Positions 50,301-62,114 of a stretch of DNA of 64,000 nt are shown here, piece after piece; the stretch's first letter is position 1; each line of letters begins with the position of its first letter. The stretch is from contig NC_058337.1 of assembly GCF_905475395.1 (NCBI RefSeq), forward strand, positions 118,228,368 through 118,292,367, written 5' to 3'. The position numbers and the translations under genes are program-made. The notes beneath the pieces are model-generated. The model did no database searches. It was given only the letters and a program-made list of their open reading frames with translations, and had not been told where the DNA came from. The DNA comes from Chrysoperla carnea (Eukaryota; Arthropoda; Insecta; Neuroptera; Chrysopidae).

Positions 50301-53300
50301 ATTAATCCCTAGAGATCCAGCGCGTGTTGATACCATAAATAAATAAATACTATCGTTCGCATTAAATTCGTTGATTAGTTTTTCTCGTTCTAACGCCGAT
50401 GTGGATCCATCTAAACGATAATAGTTTACATTACGTGCCCATTTAACGCCTTCCTCTTGTCCTGGTACATCATTTTTTTGTAGTAATTCCTCAATTAAAT
50501 TTAACGTAAACAGAGATTGGCTAAATAATAAGATACGATCCCCAAGTGCCATACTCTCACGAATAATACAAAATAAGATTTCCATTTTTGCGGAATTTTC
50601 AATACATCCAGGAACGTAGCCTTTTAGTAATTCAACGGCCCAATCATAATTAATACCAGCATCTTCCTTAAGTTTTGCTGTTGGAAATATTTCTTTAGGT
50701 TCTTCTTCTTTAACACCTTCTTCAGGTTCTTCTTTTGTCTCTGGTTTTTCTTCTTTTTCAATTTTTACATCATCGAGTTTTTCCTCTTTTTTCACATCCA
50801 TCAAAATATCTTTGACATCTTCTTTAGTGTCCATATCCTCCTTTTTCTCTTCCTTTACTTCCATTGGCATATCAGGAACAGTACCCGTTGTAGGAGTTTC
50901 TGTTGCTGTTGTGACTGGTGTAGGATTTGGTTGTTGTCCCCATGATGGAGTTCCATATTGATTATTATAGTTTGTCGACGGTGGCGGCGGACCATAGCCT
51001 CCGTACATTTGATAAGGAGGAGGAGGTGCTCCGTAGCCATAGCTTTGAGGATTATAGCCACCCGCAGGTGGGTAATATGGTTGCTGCCCAGGTTCAGTTT
51101 TTATTTCAAACGGTTGATTCCCTTGATACGGTTGTCCACCGCCGTAGGGCGCAGCTGTAGTAGTAGTTGTCGTCGAATTTGACGATGTATAATACTGATT
51201 CGATTCATTTGGTTCAGTCTTAATTTCTGTTACGTAATTTCCCGCCGTGGATACTGGAGTAATTCCACCAGAATCACTTGGTGCATTATAACTTGAATTA
51301 TTTGGTGGGTAATAATTTGAATTATTTTGATTTGGAGAATTTGTTGCATTATAGGATGGGAAATTTTGAGAATTTTGTGAGTTTTCTTGTTGCGAATATG
51401 GTGGATATCCAGAATAGCCCGGATACTGTGATGAATTATTACTAGAATTGTCAGGATATTGAGAGTTTTCTGTTGGATACTGTGATGTATTCGATGGCGG
51501 CCCTCCACTAGGATAAGGTGATGCTGTTGGAGGAGGAGGAGGATATGGTGTGCTTGGGGCAGATGTTGTATTGGAATAAGTCGCATTGTCATACGAATTT
51601 GAAGGATATGATGTACTCCCAGTCGTTTGCGATGTTGGTGGCGGAGCAGGAAATTGTGTATTTCCCGGTGGTGTGTATTGCGATGTATTAGTTTCTCCGG
51701 GTGGATATTGTGTTGCTGGAGGATAAGTCGATGTAGAGTATGTAGGATTTGTAGAATTATTAGCTGAATATTGTGAAGGACTTTGTTGAGGGTATTGAGT
51801 TGTATCCGAGTTAGCTACCGTTTGAGGTGGATATTGGGATGAATTCGAAAACTGATTATTAGTAGCTGGGTATTGTGAATTACCCCCTGTTGGTGGAGGA
51901 TATTGTGAATTACTATTATTTTCAGATGGCGGGTATTGTGGGTTATCACCAAATCCCGTAGAGGAGGTCGTTGATTGTTGACTATTATCTGGAGTACTTG
52001 GAGGAGCAGTTCCTGAGTTTGACCAATTATTATTCGGCCAACTTGTATTTCCTTGATAATTTGGATAATTTTGATTATAATATCCGCCCGCAGGAGGTGG
52101 TGGATTTTGATTTCCATATTGTCCCGCTGAATTGTTTGTTGGGTAAAATTGATTTGAGTTATTGTATTGGTTATTGGGATAGTTTTGGTTATAATTATTT
52201 TGATATTCACCAGGGGTTGTACTGGGGGCTGGAGTTGAAGGTGTTGATGGAGGAGCCGGTGTAGACGCAGATGACGGAGGATATGGGGTATAACTTTGTG
52301 GAGTCGATGATGGAAATGGTGACATTGTTGGTTGAGGTGTTGTTGTAGTTGATGAAGTTGTTGATGATTGAGAATTTGATGAGAATTGTGCATTTGTAGT
52401 TGGAATGGAAACACTAGCAGTAGTTGTAGTAGTATCACCTCCAGCGGGAGTTGGTGGTAATGAACATGACACTGATGACGAATCGGATGTGATTCCTTCA
52501 GCACAAGCTTGAATACTATCCTCTATAGATGATAAACTTGATATTTTCTGCAACAAAAATAACAATGAGTACATTCTTTCCAATTGTTTAACACCCGAAC
52601 CACAAAAAAGGGTGCTATAAGTTTGACCGCTGTGTGTCTATCTTCTGTGTCTAAACGGATGAACGTATTGGGATTTTTTGTTTCGTTTGAAAGGCTATTT
52701 AATGGGGAGTTTTCTTAGTTATGTTTCAAGTGCGAAATGAGGGTTCCGTACCCAGAACAACTAACAAAAAGGCCATGTTCCTCAAAATCGGTTCAGTTTG
52801 GAGAAGACTCTAAGGAAAAAGGTAATTTAATTGAGAGTGTTCTTAGATACGTTTCAAGTGCGAGTTCTATGCCAGAAAAATTTCTCGTGGGTTTTTTAAA
52901 TTTCTTTCGTAGTCTAAATCGATTATAACAACATCGTATGTAACGACGAATCTGTTATTACAGAGAAGGATTATTTTTACTGAAAGAGCCACTAAATTAG
53001 CTTCTATTGACTTAGTTCTTAAAACATAATTATTCTGTAGAGAGAAAATGTACGTATCGCTTATAACGACCATCATTGTAGGTTCCTTCAATATCGTTAT
53101 AATCGATTTTAAATGTATGTTAGAAATTTATTACCTTTTTCTCTTTTTCTTTTTTCGGTGCTTTTGTTTTACCACGACTACGTTTTGGAGTTGTAGTAGT
53201 TGAAGTTGTTGTCGATGGTGTGGTACTAGTTGTAGTTGTTGTTGTTGGTAAATTTGTGGAAGATGAGGATGGAGTCCCTGTACCGACAACTTCCTCTAAA

Positions 53301-56300
53301 TCAATATCAACAGCTTCACTTTCTTCACGTTTTTTCAAGAAGTAATATAATACATCTGGATGATTCCAAATCTAAAACATAACACAAATAAAATTAAAGT
53401 AAGAAAAAATAACAAGAAAGACAACAAAAAAAGATTAATACTAACCTTACAACAAACTGCAAACGCCTTCAAAGGATTTGGTACAGTTTTCGTCCGTACA
53501 ACATCATTCATAAAAGTATCGTACAATTGTCGTTGAAATGCAGTCATGCGTACTAACATCACGTACTCCTCTTTTTGTGGTAATGTCACTTGAAGAACAG
53601 AATGTGATCGCCGTTGTACAAAACCTTCTAACAAGGAATGTAATACATGTGCACGAAACCGCATTAATCGGACATCTTGCGGTGTTGAATCTACACACTG
53701 ACCATTTTGTATAGGACGTTCAAACATATTCGAGAATTCAGTCTTTGTACCCAAATAATTTGGGCGAACAAAATCTACCATACACCAATATTCGAGTAAA
53801 TTATTTTGTAACGGATATCCAGTTAAAACAACTCGACGCTTGGAACGTATCTGTTTCAAAGCTACTGATATTGAAGCGTGTGAGTTTTTAATTCGATGAC
53901 CTTCATCGCAAATTACGAGATCAGGTCCTGGTTTTACTAGAGCTTCATGTATTTCATCGAATAATTGTTTATTTTTATCATCTTCTTCTAGATCTACACT
54001 TTCACCCGCAATTGCGTTTGGGTTGTTCGCTATTGTGGTAGTTTTCTTTTTCTTTTTAGCACGAGAATTACGTTTCAAACTTAAGAGCCGATATAATTCA
54101 TACCCCATTAATAATACACCGCCATCTTTGTGCCATTCCTGCAAGAGTATTTAAAAACATTGGTTAAATTTTTTGCTTAAACGCCTGCAAGTTTTATAGG
54201 TATGTGACGGACTTCCACATAGCATGTAGCTTGTACACCGACATTCCGAAAAAGGATTGAAACTCTGCTCTGCTCACATCAAATGTTATCCTTTAATCAA
54301 CATTCCTAATCTACTACAATAATTTTAATTCTGTTTATTTCGAAATATAACGATTTGAAATTTTTATAATTCAAATGCGATCGCCTTTTATATCAATACA
54401 AATTTTTAAAAAATTTGATAAACGGAGTATAGATTACTCACTGAACCTTGAATTTGAAATAAACTCAAGGCAAATTCATGGCATTATAAATTTTCAAACC
54501 CCATATCTTTTACATCTTTACAACCATTCACATGCAACCACCGTGGTGATACATGGGGACGTTAAGGCTACAACCATTCGCAATCACAATTGACCTGTGA
54601 TATACAGTTTTGGCTAAAAATGAAATATAATTCTAATTGTGGGCAGTTGTAATCGATTTCGAAAATCGTTACTAAACACTTGCAAGACTTTCCATTATTT
54701 TTATTTTGTTTGTTTTATCCTATTTCAAAATATTCAAATACAAAATAAATAATTTATTACTTACTTGTATAATTTTCGCTCGAGCCGCAAGACTTTTATG
54801 ACTGTCGTTAAGTACATGAATATTAAAGTTTCTAGGGCGTACTTCACCATGTGCGAGTAAAGGACTATTTGTTGCATCTGTTGGTAACCACATATTATAT
54901 TCGGCAACCCAATTTTGTAACGTATTTATGGGCATTATACATAAAATTGTTTTAGCTGATGTGTGCCGTAAAAAAATGTCGGAGAAACAAACCACCTAGA
55001 AATATTAAAAAAAAAAAAAACAACCAAATATTAATAAGTGTTTTTCTTGGATATTTGTAAAGAATTGGATTGGGTTAGAATAGTTCATAAAAGCCTCAAA
55101 AAAATTAGAAAATTAACAAAGAGCTTAAATGAAAGTTTGTCAAATTGGTCAGAATTTGTGAAACAAAAATTCATGAGTTTTGTACGGTGATAATGTATCC
55201 AAACTTCTCACGAGACTAATACTAGTGATCAAACAATTTATTGAACATATTTGATTCTATTGATTTCTTTTTTCCCGAAACTATAATTGGCACACAGGTG
55301 TAAAATTAATTCGTTAAAGAAGCTGAAGGCTATACCAGAAAACGTTCAGTGAGTGACATCAAATTGAACCTATCTTGAAGGAGACAAACTAAATATTGAA
55401 GATTAAACGAAAATTGCGTTTTATTGAATTAGGATTTATTAGATAGTTTACAGGAAGTAATGACTTATTTTTTGAACTATTAATTTCAAAAATAAAACTT
55501 AATTTAAATTCCGAAACAAATTGAGACTTGAAGACCATATAATAATAATATATCAACAAAATCGCTTTACCTGTAAAGTTTTACCCAAACCCATAGAATG
55601 TGCTAAAATACAACCGAATCCCGTGGAAGTATTAAAACGTTCCACACTTTCAATGACGTTATCAAACAAAAAGCGTACACCACCAATTTGATGTGGTTTT
55701 ATAACTCGAGCTATTTGCGGTGCTAAAAATATATCAGCTTCATTTTCTGGATGACCAACGTTTATTAACACCCGTCCTTGTTCATCCGGTACATTGTACG
55801 CATCATTTGTGTGCATTCCTATGAAATTATTTTTTAAAATTAACATAAGTATTCAATAAACATTTTCTTCAAAGTTACCTGAATTATGAGGGTCTTCTTC
55901 AGGTTCAGGTTCTTCTTCCTCCTCGGATAAAACAATACAATCATCGTCCGAGGAACTAACATCAATCGTTTCCACATCTATTATTGGAAAAATTGTTTAG
56001 AATCGCACAACACTGCGTTTGAAGTAGTGACTTACCTTTCTTTGCCGGTGTTTCAGTTACGGGTGGTGTCTTTTTGGCAACTGGAGCAATTGATACTGAT
56101 GGAGTTATATGTCCTTTGCCGCTGAGGAAGTTCCGTTGAGGTCCAGTTCCACGATTCTGTGCATATTGCTTAAATAATATTGCAAAAAAGTAAGAAAAAA
56201 GCCTCATCAGAAAAATTCTACACTCAATTCACGGTGAGAAAGACTTTGAGCTTTGTAAATTCTGAAACATCTCCAAAAATGTATAATCGGGCTGAAACCA

Positions 56301-58501
56301 TGGTTCTTAAAGACTTTTAATACTTTTAGAGAGTTTGATTTGTCCATATCCACTTCTAAAGCTCTACACCAAATCCCCGCAGCCCCATGAGTGTTATATG
56401 ATATTGTGACATTACAATATGATAGCCTAAGTTTCGAGAATTTTCGCGAATGCATTCGAATTTTTTAAAGTTTAGAGAATATTATGAAAATTTGCGAATG
56501 TTATCTATTTTACATCTACAATGTTTTAGAATATTTTTGAGATGTAATAGAATCATTCCGAAGGTTCTAGAATATTTAAGAATAAGGTTCGGCAATGTTC
56601 CAGAATGATATGATTTTTTTTAAGATGAGAGAATGGTCTAGAATGTTTCCGAATATTATAAAATCGTCTAGAAGGTTAATGCCTTTGAACGTCAATTTTC
56701 GGTCGAAGCCAAGCCGAAGGAATCTTACTGTCCACGAAATGGAATTAGCAGAGGTGCGAGAGAATGTGGCTGGTTGAACTATTAAACCAAAGTAGAATGA
56801 AGAAAATATTATTGTGCCGTTTTGCCAGATTATGCCACTGTATCTTTCTCTCTGTGAACGAAGTTTACATCTACTGTGAGGAGGAACATTGTAATTTTGC
56901 ATACCTGTAAATTAATACTTTTATGCGTTCGAATCATTTCAAACATGTTTTGTTGCCCTTTCGGTACACGAGTCATTGGTTTTGTTTCACCATTTGGTAA
57001 TTTAACAAGTACAGTATTAGCACCCGGGCCGCCTGAACGATTTGCTCCACACGCTGCTTGTGTACCAGATGGTCCAGAACCACCAGGTCGTAATACTGAT
57101 ACCGATGAGGATGAACCTTGACCTTGTAGTAAGGATATTACCTTGTTTTGAGTACGATTATTTTGTCGGTTAAATGCTATCTGTCGTTGAACCTAAAATC
57201 ATTTAAGTTAGGTTTTCAGAACATGTACTTATCGTAAATAAGAAAAAGGTCTTAAATGAAATAATAGCTTAAAATTTTGTTCCTGGTAATATAAAAAAAA
57301 GAGCAAAACTTTCGTATATAATATACCTCTCGAATAATCCTTTGTTGTTCCTGTACACGCCGTAAACGTTCCATTTCCTGTCGTTGAGCAGCCAATGTGG
57401 CCTCATCTAATTTCGTTTCATCCATAACTTCGCGAATATTACGTCGTAAATTACCTATTTTTCGTTCCACGCCTGTAAATATAATCATATTTATAACTGG
57501 TTATCGATTTTGTTTTCATGATTCTAACAAAACTCTTATAATTTAACAAAACATCTAAGTAATATAAGATTCCTTCCATAAAAATAAGAAAAAAAAGTGC
57601 TCGAGACAATATTTCAAGGTAAATATGTCGCATTCGTACTAATACCAAACAAAAAATAATTAGGTACAATATGGTTTGCTATTCACTTACCCTGTGCTTC
57701 TTCGTCATCTGATTCACTTCCAATCTTTTTTGCAGCCGTTACAGACACTTCACTCTCTGGTTCATCTAAATTCATTTTCCTAGTTGACTGTTCTCCTTTT
57801 TTAACTGGTTGCACACTAATTTCTCCCATTTCACGTAATTTTTCGGTAATATCATAATCATATTCAGACGTATTATCGGATTCTTTTGATACTGAATTAC
57901 TGTCTTTATCGATATTTTCAGTTTTAATTTCAGTAATTGTATCATCGAAATTAATGCCTTGCGTTAATTTCTCGATAAAATCACTTTTTTCAATATCAAT
58001 TGAATCCTCTGTAGTTGGTTTTGGAGTTTCACTTTTACTTTTCTTTGATTCGGACATTTCGTCCTCAGATTCTTCTGATTCCTCGTATTCATCATCAGTT
58101 AATTCATCAACGGAATTAAGTAGTTCTATATTTTTACTTATTTCCATTTCCTCCTCTTTCGATACCTTTGAAACTTCTTTTTCGGTTTCTTCATTTTCAA
58201 GTCCTGTTTTATGTTTTTTCGAATTGGCTTCTGTATTCTGTTCATCCCCTTTTCTTTTAATCGTCACTTCTGATGGCAATGTTATATGCTCATATTCTTC
58301 GTCTAACGGAACATCATCTTGTGCAGCCTTTTCATCTAAATCGGTGATGTCCTCGTCCGATAGCTCTTCACCAGACATTGAAAAATCAGTTTCTGAATCT
58401 TCAACATTTTGTAATTCATCCTTACCTTCAGATGAATTTTGTTTCTTGGGCACGACTCTCTCAATTGTAACGTCACCAATTCGTTGCAAAACTGGATCCA
58501 T
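44316..58501 (-). CDS. RAD54L2: SNF2-family helicase ARIP4 / RAD54L2 orthologue
   Basis: Eighteen complement exons, all in phase, 2828 aa (human 1467): 57691-58501, 57327-57472, 56905-57192, 56036-56168, 55879-55977, 55571-55818, 54765-54995, 53446-54138, 53135-53371, 50218-52547, 49543-49634, 49314-49465, 48672-48932, 48486-48612, 47652-47960, 45851-47574, 44802-44985, 44316-44737. ARIP4 is a nuclear Rad54-like DNA-dependent ATPase and steroid-receptor coregulator. Lobe 1 has [11 protein letters not shown], Walker A SMGLGKT (Lys572), DEGH at 730-733 and LTGYPLQNN. Lobe 2 has [25 protein letters not shown] and VYRYGQKKP. Family-specific [11 protein letters not shown] and [10 protein letters not shown] follow, then a conserved C-terminal module ([20 protein letters not shown]). 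An acidic N-terminus, a prion-like insert between the lobes (about 963-1598) and P/G/Y-rich tails are disordered. First in-frame ATG used. Confidence 0.95.
49695..50110 (-). mobile_element. LINE 3' fragment (family A) in ARIP4 intron 10
   Basis: On the complement it carries decayed RNase H and tail sequence like that at 63142-63650: shared landmarks are AGATTTCATCGTCC, CCCAGTAATCAAGATG and TTTGATTCGGTAATTTACG. Many stops. It sits between ARIP4 exons 10 and 11. Confidence 0.65.
50600..52460 (-). repeat. Coding prion-like tract inside ARIP4 exon 10
   Basis: Most of this exon encodes T/S-rich, then N/Q/Y/P/S-rich sequence with many SQYP, QYPP and NNSSQ repeats, followed by a K/E-rich acidic hinge. 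The frame is open throughout 2.3 kb. It separates the two RecA-like lobes. Composition resembles prion-like phase-separating domains. Confidence 0.8.
52590..52870. repeat. Interspersed repeat D in ARIP4 intron 9
   Basis: Contains AACACCCGAACCACAAAAAA, GTGTCTATC, AAACGGATGAACGTATTGGG and a twice-used TTCTTAG(T/A)TA(T/C)GTTTCAAGTGCGA block (about 52710 and 52840). This order is that of a widespread insect repeat of the form ACACCC...GGGTGCTATAAGTTTGACC. Non-coding. Confidence 0.55.
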
Positions 58502-60821
58502 TTTCACTCCAAGATTCCCCCCAATTTAAGGGAAATTATATATTAAAATTAACTCATAGCTAAGTACGTTTTAAAAAGGATTCCATTATTTTAAAATTAT
58601 TTTACTTAATTTAAAAACAAAATTGCACTAATTAATATTAATTAAACATTTTATTAAATAATATTATCCATTTTAAAAATCAATCAATTGATTTTAATAC
58701 ACTTTAAAATAAAATTTTAATAATAAATTCGATTTTAAAGATCAAAAACTTTCAATTACAGATAAAAATTTTAACACAATACTTCGATTTTTTCCACAAA
58801 TTTCGCTAGAATTTTAATTTTTTATTGACAACCGTATTATTTTCGTTTAATTTTTTGAAATTGATTTTGTAAATATTGTAATTGATCTGTTATTAATTTA
58901 TATCGGCATTAATTACTTTTAGGGAAGCCATTACCCATATAATAAAGATTCACAATAGACAGAAAGTTAGGTTATCGAATATATCACTAGATAGCACTGA
59001 CATTTCATTCGGATATTTTGACAAACGTTGGGTGAATTCATCCGAATCTGTTATATAATAAGATTAAATTGTCAAAAATATAATACAGATTCTCAACAAT
59101 TAATTGAAAGGGTACAACAAAAAATTGTTCCTATAAATATTTCCTAAAAGCTTTAATCCACTTTTTGCACCTTTAAAAAATATATCCAAAATTTTCACAT
59201 TTGCAACATAAACACATAAACGTAACCTAAAATTGAAACTTAATTGAAATTCGCGGTCAATGCGGCAAACGACAGCTTTACTTTTCTGGAACAAAGCGCT
59301 ATATCTAGTTCAAGTTTTTTAACGCAAAGAATTTGAAGGTTCACATTTTATATAGGAAATGTTACTCAAGCAGTTTAGATATCGCAGTAAATATAGAAAA
59401 AATAACGAATTCTAAGAACTTTAAAATTTTAAGTGTGGCTTTACGTAAGTTAGATGTCTACGAAGTAAATCAGCGGGGGTAATAAACAGTTTAGAAACCA
59501 CTTGTGGAAATGGTGCAGGATTCTACTGTTCCGGTTCCCCACCCCTTTAAGAACCGCATCTTTACATGTATAAAGTCGGAGATCTATCTGGAACAGAAGG
59601 TTATGGATCTATAATAATTATTCGCTCTGTTGAGAGGTGATTAAATGTGTTTCAAAAAAGATTACTGTGCGCCACATATCAGCATTTTCTAAAACAGTGA
59701 GGTCGTATTTCGGCCCCCTTGAGGGTTCAAAATTCCAATCGGGGATTGTCTATGGATACTTCTGAATTATTTTCTCAGATCTGGGTACCGAACCCCTCTG
59801 GCGTAAAGGAGGACGAGAAAGCAGACTCGGTGGAAAACGGGAAAGTTATTATAAACGCTTCTCTCACTTGAGCTTGTTATTGCTAGATATTGCAGGGTGA
59901 AATTATCGAAAGAAATTATCTTGTGAATGAATTTCCCTTTATTTATGAAGGAATTCTTTTTTTTTTTGTTTACCTTGGAACAAATTGAAAAATTATCAGT
60001 CAAAGATCTTGGCAAAAAGTTTAATAAAATAATCAGTTTTATATGTTTATTTTAGCATGAACGCATCCTAATATAGTTAGTATTACATGTCTCTTTCTAA
60101 ATAAAGACAATAGTGTCAACAATTTTTTTTTTTCATTTGTTATTACCGTCTTAAAGTACCTTTTTTTTCATGCATGTGTTTGTGTACGATGCAAATATAG
60201 GCATGGTTAGTTGAACACGTTTTTTTGTATTATTTTAAATACCCTACCCATATTTTTTTCTTTAAAAAAAATTTTTATTGTCAAAAATTTTTACATTTTC
60301 TGAATCCATCCAAAAAATAATACGAAAGGGCGTTTTCATAATACAGATATAATAATCATAATAATCGTATGGAACTACCCTTAACATTTATTTTATAAAA
60401 AATTTTGAACCCAAAAGTTTCACTTAAAATGTACCTATACAATATTTTTGTAAGAACTCTTTTGCCAATAATTTATGGTTGTATTAATTGTAATAATTAT
60501 TTAGAAATTCATGGTGCCTGTAATTTTTATGAAAGAAGGCGAAGTATTTATTTGGAGCGTATGCAAAAAAAACAAAGAATTTCAAATTGGTTAATTTGCA
60601 TAAAAAATCCTTAAAATAATGAAAATTCTCAATTAAAAAAAAAACTCTATTTTATTATTTTATTAGATATAATTATGAATAATCTAATTTTAAATAATTC
60701 CGCAACTATTCATGTTCTTAAAAGCGCCCCCATCATATATGTACTAAAAAACGGCGTGGATATGAACTAAAGGCATGACCAATATCTTTCTGATAATGTA
60801 AATAGGAAATATTCATGTATT
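58502..60821. other. Intergenic region upstream of ARIP4, no gene seen
   Basis: 58502-58930 is extremely AT-rich and should contain the ARIP4 promoter and 5'UTR. Beyond, I see AT-rich DNA with T-runs and no frame of recognisable family. The open frame at 60405-60614 has no features that support it. Confidence 0.5.
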
Positions 60822-61701
60822 TTTTTATATTTTTAATTCATTGTTTACACCGTTATAACAAAGTAAAAAATATAAATACTGCTTAAAAATGCTGTATTTA
60901 AGTGTAAACAAATATTTAAAATACGAATAAAACAACAAATGTAATATTTGTATATATAAATTTATTTGCATAATCCACTTTTTTTTAAAAAATTTTTCAA
61001 AGAAAAATTAAATTGTTGTGTATACATTCGATCACTTGGATCATCTTCAGAACATATATGTTCTGAAGATGATCCAAGTGATCGAATGTATACACAACAA
61101 TTTAATTTTTCTTTGAAAAATTTTTTAAAAAAAAGTGGATTATGCAAATAAATTTATATATACAAATATTACATTTGTTGTTTTATTCTTATCATGGAAT
61201 TCCACAAAGTAAATCTCAACACATTGAATTATTTAAAATACATTAAAATTTTGAGATATTTAAACGCAGTTTTTTGGCGCTCTCTGTTGATGACGTATAA
61301 GTACGTGATCTGTTATTTGGTGACAGTTCAATGTATAATTTACACTTTAAAAAAATGAATCTACAACACAGAATTTACACTCGTTATTATTAAGTTTTCT
61401 AATAAAAAGCCGTAGAATAGTATAATTTAATGAAATACCACATAAAATGTAAGTAAATAAAATCATACAGTATGTCAACAAATTTGACAAGCCCGTACTA
61501 TGATGTCACGTCCGTATAAAAATTTGAATTTCCGTTTTAGAAATTTTTAAATGCCCTCACTGAATTTGTACTTTTATTAATTAATTTTAAGTAATTAAAA
61601 AGATATTAATTACTAAAATAATGGTTTAGTTGAAATGTCCAGTTATTAAAGTTACGGAAGAAAAATATTTGAACCAAATTTAAATTTCATGAATATTCCC
61701 T
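60822..61701. repeat. Interspersed repeat B, copy split by an insertion
   Basis: Same sequence as 15434-15990, interrupted after TTTAAAATAC (60924) and resumed after a duplicated TTTAAAATAC (61241). Outside the insertion the two copies agree closely, including the TTTTGGCGCTCTCTGTTGAT and GTCACGTCCGTATAAAA blocks. Confidence 0.85.
60925..61230. mobile_element. Palindromic retroinsertion with 11-bp target duplication
   Basis: 60925-61188 is a perfect 264-bp palindrome centred between 61056 and 61057 with no spacer. A 42-bp unpaired tail (61189-61230) follows. The flanking 11-mer ATTTAAAATAC occurs at 60914-60924 and 61231-61241 and is single in the uninterrupted copy at 15434. Each arm holds ATCATCTTCAGAAC, a motif style (CTGAAGATGATCC...GATCGAA) that I associate with Penelope-like and other retroelement ends. 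Both strands encode the same meaningless 61-codon frame because of the symmetry. The class is inferred from structure only. Confidence 0.8.
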
Positions 61702-61828
61702 ATTACTGCATTGATACGTTGGGTTCGGTATAAAAAGCACGGAAGCTCTATCGATGTTAAATTTATAGATACGGTAATAAAACCTGTAGAACATTATCAT
61801 AGACCTTTTCATTTTAAAAATTGATTAC

Positions 61829-62003
61829 CTTTTTGTTTAGGGCAGACCACACGCAGATTTTCGGGAAGACCACATTGAACTTCTACTAAAAACTGAATAT
61901 AATCGGTCAAACTTCGAATCTTTTGAACGCTACAAAAAGTGTTTTCTACTAATAAAACGTATTTAATCGTAAAATCTCGAAAATAAGCCATTAAAGTATA
62001 CAT
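61829..62003 (-). CDS. Candidate first coding exon of an unidentified gene
   Basis: An open frame from ATG (62003) to a donor AAAAG|GTAATC at 61829 encodes 58 residues starting MYTLMAYFRDF and ending CGLPENLRVVCPKQKG. It reads like real protein (balanced composition, no low complexity), and it faces U2A' head to head across 111 bp, a common arrangement of housekeeping genes. I do not recognise the family and have no second exon: the sequence to the left is repeat B. An ATG in another frame lies a few bases upstream. Treat as tentative. Confidence 0.35.
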
Positions 62004-62114
62004 AACATCCAATCATTATTGGATTTCTTTAGTTTGAGTTGAATTATATCAATAAAACTTGATTTGTTCAAAATTTACTTCATAAAACGAGTTAAATAAA
62101 ACTTAACCTACAAA
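62004..62114. promoter_or_regulatory. Probable promoter / 5'UTR of U2A'
   Basis: 111 bp between the unidentified minus-strand exon and the U2A' start codon. AT-rich, no TATA box or other firm motif. If the minus-strand exon is real this is a bidirectional promoter. Confidence 0.4.

Noticed and set aside
57954-58529. 191-codon Ser/Phe-rich plus-strand frame
   Set aside because: Complement of the acidic E/D/S-rich ARIP4 exon 1. Composition is an artefact.
60962-61151. Identical 61-residue open frames on both strands
   Set aside because: They are one frame mirrored by the perfect palindrome. There is no family match and the element is an insertion.
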